Source: CAVVFX01 sp963777595 | GTDB lineage: Bacteria; Acidobacteriota; Terriglobia; Bryobacterales; Bryobacteraceae | NCBI GenBank assembly: GCA_963777595.1 | Contig: CAVZRE010000066.1 | Location: 62,001-126,000 of the forward strand | Length of the DNA: 64,000 nt | Reading direction: 5' to 3' | In this document: piece by piece, positions 19,631 through 28,186 of the stretch | How the letters are laid out: each line of letters starts with the position of its first letter | Position numbering within the stretch: the first letter of the stretch is position 1 | Notes under the pieces: model-generated | The model's database searches: none | What the model was told of the DNA's origin: nothing | Seen by the model: the letters and a program-made list of their open reading frames with translations, nothing else | Made by a program: the position numbers and the translations under genes

Positions 19631-21037
19631 CTACAGCAGTGTCACCGGCTCTCCGATGAGCAGAGGTTTACCGAATACCTTTTGCGTGTCGCCCTGCTCC
19701 GTCATCCAGGATTTGAGTTCGGCGCGCATGGCTGTGAGACGGGCCGATTGGTTGGGGTCAGCGGATAGATTGTGTTGTTCGTAGGGATCGGTCTCGAGGT
19801 CGTAGAGTTCCTCGGCAGGCCGCTCGACGAAGCGTTTCACGATCATGGCAGCAGCCGGATTGGTTTTCGCTTCCGCCACCCAGGTCCTCCAATATAGAAT
19901 TCCATTACCGGCGGCATGGCGCGAATCGTGGGTGTGATGCTGGAATTCAGGATGCAGATTGAGAATGTATTTCCAGTCCCGCGTGCGAAGGCTACGAATG
20001 GGATAGACATTAAAGTCACCATCGCCGCTGTGTGTATTGAAGACGCGGTCGCGGTGTGTCTTGGTGGTTCCGCGAAGAATCCCGGCGAAGGATTTGCCGT
20101 CGAGACCGGAGGGAACCTGGCCGCCAGCAAGGTCGATGAACGTAGGCAAGAGATCGGGGAGACAAATCATGGCGTCGCTGGTCGTACCGGGCTTTAGTTT
20201 GCCAGGCCAGACGGCAAGGAACGGAAGGCGAATGCCTGCATCGTAAAGATCCCACTTTGCAAACGGCCACTGCGCGCCGTGGTCACCTGTGTAAATGAAG
20301 AGCGTGTCGCCTGGCACATATTTGCGGACAAGCCCACGAAATTTACCGACCAAAGCATCCGTGTGGGAGACGCTGGTGTAATAGTCCGTGCCCTGCTTCC
20401 GAGTCTCGGGCGTATCCACCAGGGTGGGAGGGAGCTTGACGGCGGCAGGATCGTAGCCTTCGTCTTTTACCCAGGGAACGTGCGGGTAATGAGAGCCGAA
20501 AAAGAGACAAAGCGGCCGGGACGAATCGCGGGCAGCGAGGAATTTCTCAACCGAGCCGGTGTCGGTACAGCCGACATTCGGTCCGACTACGACATCAAAG
20601 TTGTAGTATTTGGCGAAGTCGTTGTGCGCCACCTTGCCAAAGACAGCGGTCTCATAGCCGAGCGCCTTAAAGACTGCAGGCAGTCCCTCTACGCCGGGCT
20701 TTGGCGGCTTGTGATTCGGCTCGGCTCCGTTGCGCGCGGGCCAAAGCGCGGTGAGCATCGCGGTGCGGCTCGGCCCGCAGGAAGGCGACGCATTAAAGGC
20801 GTGAGTGAAACGCAAGCCGTCCGCGGCGAGTTGCGCCAGGTTGGGAGTGTGAACGGCGGAAGCGCCGTAGGGCTCAGAAAAGAGCATCCCGTGGTCGTCA
20901 GACATATAGACGATGAAGTTGGGCCGGGGGGACTTGGCTCCGCTCTGGGAGGCCCGACTCAGCACGGGTCCGGCTGCCAAGCCCGCGCCCAGGGCGCCAA
21001 TCACCTTGATCGATTCACGTCGCGGTATCTTCTTCAT
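19631..21037 (-). CDS. Exported arylsulfatase-family protein
   Basis: This 468-residue type I sulfatase starts with a twin-arginine-like leader (KIPRRESIKVIGALGAG). It has the metal-binding start YMSDDHGML and the formylglycine signature SPSCGPSRTAML, in which Cys would be converted to formylglycine. Further family sequence includes FIYTGDHGAQWPFAKWDLYD and a C-terminal LYDLETDPYEQHNLS. It should hydrolyse sulfate esters, probably on glycans, in the periplasm. A Cys-type site needs a formylglycine-generating enzyme, which is not in this window. It is unlinked to the urea transporter that follows on the same strand (180-base gap). Confidence 0.9.
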   Translation of the reverse strand: MKKIPRRESIKVIGALGAGLAAGPVLSRASQSGAKSPRPNFIVYMSDDHGMLFSEPYGASAVHTPNLAQLAADGLRFTHAFNASPSCGPSRTAMLTALWPARNGAEPNHKPPKPGVEGLPAVFKALGYETAVFGKVAHNDFAKYYNFDVVVGPNVGCTDTGSVEKFLAARDSSRPLCLFFGSHYPHVPWVKDEGYDPAAVKLPPTLVDTPETRKQGTDYYTSVSHTDALVGKFRGLVRKYVPGDTLFIYTGDHGAQWPFAKWDLYDAGIRLPFLAVWPGKLKPGTTSDAMICLPDLLPTFIDLAGGQVPSGLDGKSFAGILRGTTKTHRDRVFNTHSGDGDFNVYPIRSLRTRDWKYILNLHPEFQHHTHDSRHAAGNGILYWRTWVAEAKTNPAAAMIVKRFVERPAEELYDLETDPYEQHNLSADPNQSARLTAMRAELKSWMTEQGDTQKVFGKPLLIGEPVTLL

Positions 21038-21218
21038 AGAATGCCAGTCAAATTTTACTTTGATTGATGGATGGGAGCAACTTGCGCGTTCGATGGCTTG
21101 TTACTTTGCGTGCCGGGCCGCCAAAAAGCCGTCTACGGTCATTGCCGAAGCAAGCAGGGCAAGGCTCTATTCGAGGTGGTTTCTTGGACGCAGCGAATCG
21201 GTCGCAATCACGACAACG

Positions 21219-21920
21219 TCAGACGCTAAGATGCGCGCGCACAACCTCGTCAGTGAGCCCGCTGATTGGACCGGCAGCGACGCGGCGGCCCTTGTCGAGA
21301 ATACAGAAGTCGCTCGCCACGCGTCTGGCGAAGGGCAGCTTTTGCTCTACCAGCAAGACAGTAAGCCCTTCTTCCTGATTCAGCCTCAAGACAATATCGC
21401 CGATTTCATGGACGACGTTGGGCTGAATCCCCTCAGTGGGCTCGTCGAGAATGAGCAGCGTCGGCTCAAGCACCAGCGCGCGGCCAATGGCTAACTGCTG
21501 TTGCTGGCCGCCCGACAGATCTCCGCCGCGCCGGTTCAGCATTTTCTTGAGAACGGGGAACAGATCGAAGATCCGAGGCGGAATGGTCTTGACGCCGTTC
21601 TTACGCACACCGATGCCGATGCGCAGATTCTCTTCTACCGTGAGATACGGAAAGATTTCACGGCCTTGCGGCACGTAGCCGATGCCCAGTTTCGCCCGGT
21701 GTTCGGCAGGGCATTTCAGCAGCTCGGTGCCGAGGAAGTTGATACCGCCGGAAGTGGTCGCCTGCAGGCCCATGATGCATTTGAGGAGCGTGGTCTTGCC
21801 CATGCCATTGCGGCCCATCAGGCACATGCGAGAGCCGGCCGGGACGGCAAGATCCACGTCCCATAAGGTGTGGCTGCCACCGTAGAACTGATTGACGGCT
21901 TTGACTTCGAGCATGCTCAC
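21219..21920 (-). CDS. urtE: Urea ABC transporter ATP-binding protein UrtE
   Basis: This 233-residue ABC ATPase has Walker A (LMGRNGMGKTTLLK), the signature LSGGQQQQLAIGRAL, Walker B (LLILDEPTEGIQP) and the switch His region. The phrase DEPTEGIQPNVV and its position as last gene of a five-gene branched-chain-type transporter identify UrtE (LivF-like). It hydrolyses ATP to drive urea import through UrtB/UrtC. Its ATG overlaps the urtD stop by 4 bases (ATGA), indicating coupled translation and equimolar production with UrtD. Confidence 0.93.
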   Translation of the reverse strand: MSMLEVKAVNQFYGGSHTLWDVDLAVPAGSRMCLMGRNGMGKTTLLKCIMGLQATTSGGINFLGTELLKCPAEHRAKLGIGYVPQGREIFPYLTVEENLRIGIGVRKNGVKTIPPRIFDLFPVLKKMLNRRGGDLSGGQQQQLAIGRALVLEPTLLILDEPTEGIQPNVVHEIGDIVLRLNQEEGLTVLLVEQKLPFARRVASDFCILDKGRRVAAGPISGLTDEVVRAHLSV

Positions 21921-22663
21921 TCTCCGAGATAGACTTCCTTGACGCGAGCGTCATTCTGCACTTTGTCCATATCGCCCTCCGCGATGACGCGACCTTCGTG
22001 TAATACGATCACGCGCTTAGCGATCGATCGAACAAACGCCATATCATGCTCGACAACCACCACTGAGTGTTGACCGGCGAGCGACAATAGGAGCTCCGAC
22101 GTGCGCTCGATTTCCTGAGGCGTCATGCCGGCGACCGGCTCATCGACCAGAAGCAATTCCGGATCCTGCATCAGCAGCATGCCGATTTCGAGCCACTGCT
22201 TCTGCCCGTGGGCGAGTGTGCCTCCGAGCGCGTAGCGGTGGTTCGAGAGTCCGATAATGCCGAGAACCTTATCGATTCTCTGTTCCTGTGGTTGCGTAAT
22301 TCTGGCGCGCAGCGTCTTCAGAAATGACCGCGTTCCGGCCAAGGCGAGTTCAAGGTTCTCAAATACAGTCAGCCGTTCGAATACGGTCGGTTTCTGAAAT
22401 TTTCTGCCGATTCCCGCAGCTACCACTTCGGCTTCGGACATTTTGAGCAGGTCGAGGTCATCGCCAAACCGGGCCGATCCAGAATCCGGGCGAGTTTTAG
22501 CGGTGATGACGTCCATCATGGTCGTCTTGCCTGCGCCGTTGGGACCGATGATGCAGAGCATTTCGCCGGCAGCCACCTGGAGTGTGAGTTCGTTGAGCGC
22601 CCTGAAGCCATCGAAGCTGACCGTCAGTTTCTCGAGCTTGAGAGCTTTTTTGGACCCGCTCAT
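21917..22663 (-). CDS. urtD: Urea ABC transporter ATP-binding protein UrtD
   Basis: This 248-residue ABC ATPase of the LivG type has Walker A (IGPNGAGKTTMMDV), a signature region LAHGQKQWLEIGMLL and Walker B (LLLVDEPVAGM). LAHGQKQWLEIGMLLMQDP is characteristic of UrtD, where AHG replaces the usual SGG. It pairs with UrtE as the motor of the urea importer. The start ATG follows directly after the urtC stop codon. Confidence 0.93.
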   Translation of the reverse strand: MSGSKKALKLEKLTVSFDGFRALNELTLQVAAGEMLCIIGPNGAGKTTMMDVITAKTRPDSGSARFGDDLDLLKMSEAEVVAAGIGRKFQKPTVFERLTVFENLELALAGTRSFLKTLRARITQPQEQRIDKVLGIIGLSNHRYALGGTLAHGQKQWLEIGMLLMQDPELLLVDEPVAGMTPQEIERTSELLLSLAGQHSVVVVEHDMAFVRSIAKRVIVLHEGRVIAEGDMDKVQNDARVKEVYLGE

Positions 22664-23760
22664 TTAGCGTTTTCCTCGCGCTGGAACCAGGCCGACGATT
22701 CCTCTCGGAAGGAACAGCGTCACCAATACGAATAATGCGCCGAGTGCGTAAAGCCAAACTTCCGGAAAGGCTCCGGTGAAGATAAGTCTTCGCATAATTC
22801 ACCAGCACTGCGCCCAGGATCGCGCCATAGAGTGAGCCCCGACCGCCGACAGCGACCCAGATGACGGCTTCGATGGAGTTGATGGGAGCAAACTCACTCG
22901 GATTGATGATGCCAACCTGCGGGCACATAAAGCGCGCCCGCGACGCCGGCTATGATGGCGGTAAATACGAAGATCCAGAGCTTGAAGGATTCAACCGGAT
23001 AACCGAGAAAACGGGTGCGGCTCTCGGCGTCGCGGATGGCATGCAACACCCGCCCAGCTCGCGACTCCACGATCCAGCGGCAAGCGATATAGCTGGCGGC
23101 GAGAGCGCCGGCGGTCAACACAAACAGCACCACCCGCGTGGTGTCGGAATGCAGATCGAAACCCAGGATATCCTTGAAATCGGTAAATCCGTTGTTGCCG
23201 CCGAAGCCCATGTCATTGCGAAAAAACGCGAGCATCAAAGCGTAGGTGAGCGCCTGGGTGATGATAGAAAAATACACGCCCGTAACGCGCGAACGGAAAG
23301 CGAACCATCCGAACACCAAGGCCAAGAGGCCCGGCGCCAGCACCACCATAACCATGGCGAGCGGGAAGTGGTTGAAACCGTGCCAGAACCAAGGCAATGA
23401 CTTGTAATTCAAAAACACCATGAAGTCAGGCAGGATGGGATCGCCATAGACGCCTCTGCGTCCGATCTGCCGCATCAGATACATTCCCATGGCGTATCCG
23501 CCGAGCGAAAAAAACGCCGCATGCCCGAGACTCAGAATTCCGCAGTAGCCCCAGATTAAGTCAACCGAGAGCGCCAGCATCCCGTAGCAAAGATACTTGC
23601 CGATAAGAGTAATGGTGAAGGGGGAGAGATGAAGCGCCGACGACTCGGGCAGCAACTGGTTTAAGACAATCACACCGACGGCGAGCACGGCCAGCGTGGC
23701 AAGAAGCCATCTGCCGCCTCGATCACCGGTTTGGCTCGGAGCCCAAAGAGTAGTAGCCAA
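22664..23760 (-). CDS. urtC: Urea ABC transporter permease UrtC (two frame breaks)
   Basis: From a TTG start at 23760, one base after the urtB stop, 277 residues of LivM-type permease are read intact (YLCYGMLALSVDLIWGYCG, SLGHAAFFSLGGYAMGMYL). The frame then changes near 22930, giving PQVGIINPSEFAPINSIEA and WVAVGGRGSLYGAILGA, and again near 22760, after which a Leu/Val-rich helix and a basic tail end at the TAA at 22664. All conserved blocks are present, so the breaks are more likely sequence errors than true inactivation. It forms the transmembrane channel with UrtB. Confidence 0.85.
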
Positions 23761-23761
23761 T

Positions 23762-25411
23762 TTATTTATCCTCTCCGGCGCGGCCGGTTTTCGGAAACAA
23801 TCCGCGCGGCCGGACCTGAATGAAAAGAATGAGGGCGATCAGGACGAAGATCTTCGCGAGCACGGCCCCGGCATAAGGTTCGAGAAGCTTATTAACGATT
23901 CCCATCGACACGCCGCCAATGAGAGAACCCCAGAGGTTCCCGACGCCGCCGAAAACCACGACTAAAAACGAATCGATAATGTATGCCTGGCCGAGATTTG
24001 GACCCACATTCGTCAACTGGCTCAGGGCGACGCCCGCGACTCCAGCGATGCCTGCTCCTAATCCGAAAGTCATGGCATCGACCCACTCGGTGCGGATACC
24101 CATCGCTTTCGCCATGGAACGGTTCTGCGATACCGCGCGGATATCAAGACCAATCCGGCTGCGCTTCAGCACGAGCTGAACCAGGAAGAAGACGATGAGC
24201 GTGAAGATGACAATGTAGAGGCGGTTATAAGTGATGGCAAGCGCGTCATTCAGCCTCAGCGAACCGCTCATCCAATCGGGAGTAATCACCGAGCGGTTGA
24301 GCGCGGAAAAAATCGAGCGCACCAATTGCTGCAGGATGAGGCTGACGCCGAACGTCGCCAGGAGCGTTTCCAGCGGGCGCCCGTAAAGATATTGGATGAT
24401 GGTTCTCTCCATCAGGACACCTGCCAAGCCCGCGACGACAAATGCGGCTGGAATCGCGACCAGAATTGAGATCCCTATGTGCCCCGGCATCGCCATCTGT
24501 ACGACGTAGGTGGTGTAGGCGCCCAGCATCATCAACTCACCGTGCGCCATATTAATAACGCCCATGACGCCGAAGGTGATGGCCAAGCCGATCGCGATCA
24601 ACACCAGCACCGATCCGAGGCTGAGTCCAAAAAACAAAGTCTCAATGCCTGCGTAGAAGGTGCGCCAATGGTCGATTTTGTCGACGGCAGACGCAGCCGC
24701 CTGGCGGACAGTCGCATCGCTCTCAGCAAAATTACCATCGGCTGATTTGTCCAATAGCGATGCCAGCCGGTTCCGCACGTCCTGGCTGACGGTTTGGCTG
24801 AGCGTGCTGATGGCCTGCAGACGCGCCGCTCTGTCCGAACCGTCGAGAGCCGCGAGGGCAAGGGCTGTCGAGATTTCTTTTTTGACACTGGAGTCGGGCT
24901 CTTCGCTCATACGCTTGCGTAGGAGCGCCACGGTAGCATCGTCCAGCGACCGCGACATCTCGCGGACTGCATCCAGGCGAACGGAGACCTCCGGGCTGAA
25001 CAACGAGAAACGCGCCACAATCATCCGCAAAGTACTTCTGAGACCATTGTTGGTGCCAATTTTGGTCAGGCTATCAGCAGAGGCAGAGCCGGCATCCTTC
25101 AACGTGAGCGGATCGATCAGATTCAAGGGATCGCTCTCGGCGGATTTGACGATGAAGATTTTCTGATCACTGTTGCGGAAATAGAGCCGGTCTTCCAAGA
25201 GCGCGGTGAGGACCGGCCTAACGCTCCGGTGACCCGTCTGTCCCAACCGTTCGGCAATACTCGCCTTATCGGAATAGCTGGCTTCCCGCAACTCGCCAAG
25301 AGTCGTCAGGAAAGCGGCGTCATCTTGAGATTGAGCGTGAAGAGGGACTGCGCCCCAGAGGGCGAGCAGCAGCACCAAGAGCGACTGCCCGCCCAACATT
25401 AGGTTTTTCAT
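23762..25411 (-). CDS. urtB: Urea ABC transporter permease UrtB
   Basis: This 549-residue LivH-type permease has the UrtB-specific extended periplasmic N-terminus: a signal peptide (SLLVLLLALWGAVPLHAQ) followed by about 230 residues with HEAT-like helical repeats, then the membrane domain from about 250 (GVINMAHGELMMLGAYTTYV, VFGGVGNLWGSLIGG). The N-terminal domain separates UrtB from the amino-acid permease LivH. The start ATG directly abuts the urtA stop codon. It forms the inner-membrane urea pore with UrtC. Confidence 0.93.
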   Translation of the reverse strand: MKNLMLGGQSLLVLLLALWGAVPLHAQSQDDAAFLTTLGELREASYSDKASIAERLGQTGHRSVRPVLTALLEDRLYFRNSDQKIFIVKSAESDPLNLIDPLTLKDAGSASADSLTKIGTNNGLRSTLRMIVARFSLFSPEVSVRLDAVREMSRSLDDATVALLRKRMSEEPDSSVKKEISTALALAALDGSDRAARLQAISTLSQTVSQDVRNRLASLLDKSADGNFAESDATVRQAAASAVDKIDHWRTFYAGIETLFFGLSLGSVLVLIAIGLAITFGVMGVINMAHGELMMLGAYTTYVVQMAMPGHIGISILVAIPAAFVVAGLAGVLMERTIIQYLYGRPLETLLATFGVSLILQQLVRSIFSALNRSVITPDWMSGSLRLNDALAITYNRLYIVIFTLIVFFLVQLVLKRSRIGLDIRAVSQNRSMAKAMGIRTEWVDAMTFGLGAGIAGVAGVALSQLTNVGPNLGQAYIIDSFLVVVFGGVGNLWGSLIGGVSMGIVNKLLEPYAGAVLAKIFVLIALILFIQVRPRGLFPKTGRAGEDK

Positions 25412-26698
25412 TTATTTATAGTTCTGACCCGAACACTTCTTAGTGACCTTATTGTAATTGCCGCACTTCAGGGTTACCCAATCCGCTTCAATGTCCTTGC
25501 TGCCCGGTAAGTAGTCGGACCAGGCATCGCCCGGCACTTCGCCGGAAGACTTCCAGACCACATTGAACTGACCGTCCGCTTTAACTTCGCCGATGTAAAC
25601 CGGCTTGGTGATGTGATGATTCGGCAACACCTTGGCAACGCCTCCGGTGAGGTTCGGAGTTTCAGTACCGGGAAGGGCCGCGAGCACTTTTTCTACGCTG
25701 GTCGTACCGACCTTCTGCACGGCCTTGACCCACAGATTGAAGCCGATGTACGTCGCCTCCATCGGGTCATTAGTTGTGCGTTTGGGGTTCTTAATGAAAG
25801 TGTGCCATTGATTGATGAACGCCTTGTTCGCCGGCGTGTTGATGCTTTCGAAATAGTTCCAGGCTGCCAGTTCGCCGACGAGCGGTTTAGTGTCGATGCC
25901 CGAAAGCTCCTCTTCGCCAACGGAGAAGGCCACAACCGGAATGTCTTCGGCCGAAATCTTCTGATTGCCAAGCTCCTTATAGAAGGGCACGTTGGCGTCG
26001 CCGTTAATGGTCGAAACGACCGCAGTCTTTTTGCCGGCCGAGCCGAACTTCTTAATAGCGGCGACACGAGTTTGCCAGTCAGATTGGCCGAACGGCGTAT
26101 AGTTGATCGAGATATCCGCCGGCTTCACGCCTTTCATCAGCAAATAAGCCTCGAGGATCTTATTGGTGGTGCGCGGATAGACGTAGTCGGTCCCTTCGAG
26201 CACCCAACGCTTCACGCCGACTTCCTTCATCAGATAATCTACGGCAGGGATGGCCTGTTGATTCGGCGCCGCGCCGGTGTAGATCACGTTCTTCGATGAC
26301 TCTTCCCCTTCATACTGCACAGGGTAAAAGAGCAAACCGTCGTCCTTTTCGAAAACCGGCAGGACCGACTTTCTGGAGACGGATGTCCAGCATCCGAACA
26401 CGACGGCGACTTTGTCCTTTTCGAGCAACTGCGCGGCCTTTTCGGCGAAGAGCGGCCAGTTGGATGCAGGATCGACGACTACCGGCTCCAGTTTCTTGCC
26501 CAATAATCCGCCCTTTTTGTTCTGGGCGTCGATCATCATTAGAACGGTGTCTTTCAGCGTCGTCTCGCTGATGGCCATGGTTCCCGAGAGCGAATGCAAT
26601 ACGCCCACCTTAATGGTGCCTTGGGCCTCTGCGGCCCCAGAAAATACAGACCCGCCGACCAGGAGGCATGCGGTCATAAAACTTGCGTTACGTTTCAT
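25412..26698 (-). CDS. urtA: Urea ABC transporter substrate-binding protein UrtA
   Basis: This type-I periplasmic binding protein of 428 residues is read from the ATG at 26698, which follows an AAGGAG Shine-Dalgarno sequence. The upstream in-frame ATG at 26716 would place that Shine-Dalgarno inside the gene. A signal peptide (SFMTACLLVGGSVFSG) is followed by the UrtA/FmdD start IKVGVLHSLSGTMAISET, then FGCWTSVSRKSVLPVFE and LFYPVQYEGEESS, which are typical of urea and short-chain amide binders. It captures urea in the periplasm for UrtBCDE. It lies 39 bases after the porin gene and is probably co-transcribed with it. Confidence 0.93.
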   Translation of the reverse strand: MKRNASFMTACLLVGGSVFSGAAEAQGTIKVGVLHSLSGTMAISETTLKDTVLMMIDAQNKKGGLLGKKLEPVVVDPASNWPLFAEKAAQLLEKDKVAVVFGCWTSVSRKSVLPVFEKDDGLLFYPVQYEGEESSKNVIYTGAAPNQQAIPAVDYLMKEVGVKRWVLEGTDYVYPRTTNKILEAYLLMKGVKPADISINYTPFGQSDWQTRVAAIKKFGSAGKKTAVVSTINGDANVPFYKELGNQKISAEDIPVVAFSVGEEELSGIDTKPLVGELAAWNYFESINTPANKAFINQWHTFIKNPKRTTNDPMEATYIGFNLWVKAVQKVGTTSVEKVLAALPGTETPNLTGGVAKVLPNHHITKPVYIGEVKADGQFNVVWKSSGEVPGDAWSDYLPGSKDIEADWVTLKCGNYNKVTKKCSGQNYK

Positions 26699-26707
26699 TA
26701 GAATTTT

Positions 26708-26713
26708 CTCCTT
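26708..26713 (-). promoter_or_regulatory. Shine-Dalgarno site that sets the urtA start
   Basis: AAGGAG on the minus strand lies 9 bases before the ATG at 26698. It supports that start over the in-frame ATG at 26716. Confidence 0.65.
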
Positions 26714-26737
26714 CATTTCGATTTGAGGAATGACGCG

Positions 26738-27900
26738 CTAAATCTGGACCTGTAGGCCGATGCCCGCCTGCCAGAAGTTCGGCCTCTCCCGATTAAATCG
26801 GTAGATTTCGACAAATGACATCAAGCGCGCCTTGAACTGTTTCATCACGTAGTCGACGTTGATTTCGGTGGTCTTCTGATCGTAGCTTGGCGTTGGCCCA
26901 TGAGTAAACTCGGCCTTGGCAAATTTGCCGAGAACTTCGAACTTACCGTTGATCTTGCCCATGGGAACCACCTTCGGGAAACAGATAGCTCCCGAGTCCG
27001 TACGCGCCCTGGCTCTTCGCGTAGGCGGCATTGTATCCGCCCAACCGGTTGTAGTTAGTGTATTCGGCTTCGATTGTCACGACGCCGTTGTTGGGCAGTT
27101 TCTTTTCCATGAGGAAATCGATGCTCGACGCGGTGTGGCCGTCTTGAAACTGCGTCGCACCGCCAAGGGAAAGCAGGTTTTTGTCGCCGTAGTAAGTGCC
27201 GTTCAGGTAGTAGCCGTCTTCCTTGTCCCAGAAATCGAATTGGATGCGAGCTGCGCCGAGAAGCTTGGAATTGCCGGTTGCGGACGCTCCGTCGAATACG
27301 CCGGCCGAGAGCTTCACCATTTTTCCAAAGTCGCCCCAATACATAAATCCGTTATCGCGGCCCGTCGCCACGAAAGGATATCCGTCTTGAATGCCGTCGG
27401 TGTAAACCTTAAACTCGTTCGCATAGTAAGGTCCGTAAAGATTCGCCCGATCGCTGGGCGGCAGGAAGCGACCAGCCCAGAAGTTGACCTGGGGAGCGAC
27501 ATGGAATCTCCGCGGCAGCGTCCAGGATCCCAATCTTGTTGGTACTTCCGTCGTATTCGGTGTTGAACATCAGCTTAATGTTTTCGGTGACGTCTCCGCT
27601 GATGTAGATTCGGGCGCTGTCGAGCAGTAGCTGGTTGACTGTGGTGCCGCCGGTTGTCGACGTGCTTTGGAAGCTGGTCTGGATTCCAGCGCCGACGGTA
27701 ACCGGGCCGATGGTGGTCTGCGCCCGAGACAGCGGGGTGAACACGAGCAACCCCAGCGACACAGCGAGAACGGGCGACCAGTACAGCGCCCTGAACGCTG
27801 GCGTTTGGGCCTCTCGGCAGTCCTGGTTGCGCAATGCGGCCGCGTGGCGTGCCAACCGCAGGGCAAATTGTATTTTCTGGTTATCGAATATCCTCGTCAC
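26738..27900 (-). CDS. Outer-membrane porin linked to urea uptake (FmdC-like, frameshifted)
   Basis: The gene begins with a GTG at 27900 after a GAGGAGAGG ribosome binding site. An unusually long basic N-region of about 39 residues precedes the hydrophobic core (VLAVSLGLLVFTPLSRAQ). The mature part is a barrel of alternating strands (IYISGDVTENIKLMFNTEYD, QVNFWAGRFLPPSDRANLYG, GYYLNGTYYGDKN) ending AGIGLQVQI. The frame breaks near 27505 and 26965. It reads as a phosphate-selective or amide porin-like protein. By analogy with fmdC, the amide-urea porin gene next to fmdDEF in Methylophilus, its position just before urtA suggests it passes urea through the outer membrane. The substrate assignment is inference from context. 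Confidence 0.7.
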
Positions 27901-28162
27901 TATTTCCTCTCCTCATGTGCCGGTGGCTTGAGTGGCTACACACCAACCGTTAAAAAGATCAGGCGGACCTGACCGGTAATCTGAAAATTTTGAGATGGTC
28001 AACGAAGGAGGCTAACGCAGCCGGCTGCCCGTGAATAAAGCTTCGGGGAGTAAAGCGCTTAAGACGAGGAACGCTTGGCCTAAGTCAGAACAGGCGGGCT
28101 TTATGTTTGCCCGAACCGTTCAAAAATTTAATTCGGAAAACTCATGCAGCAGACAGTGCTGA

Positions 28163-28176
28163 TCTGGTATACAAGA
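28163..28176. promoter_or_regulatory. GTATAC-centred dyad upstream of allophanate hydrolase (candidate GntR/FCD operator)
   Basis: TCTGGTATACAAGA is a 14-bp near-perfect palindrome (one mismatched symmetric pair) ending 10 bases before the ATG of the allophanate hydrolase gene. FCD-type GntR regulators commonly bind such TNGTATACNA dyads, and one is encoded in the same operon at 33748. The TGGTATACA core could also act as an extended -10, so binding would block initiation. Both ideas are inference. The rest of the divergent region at 27901-28162 shows no riboswitch or sigma-54 consensus. Confidence 0.5.
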
Positions 28177-28186
28177 TGGTATCCCA

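Noticed and set aside
27901..28186. Guanidine riboswitch or sigma-54 promoter upstream of the urea carboxylase operon
   Set aside because: No conserved guanidine-I core and no GG-N10-GC element was found by eye, and no carboxyguanidine deiminase genes are nearby.
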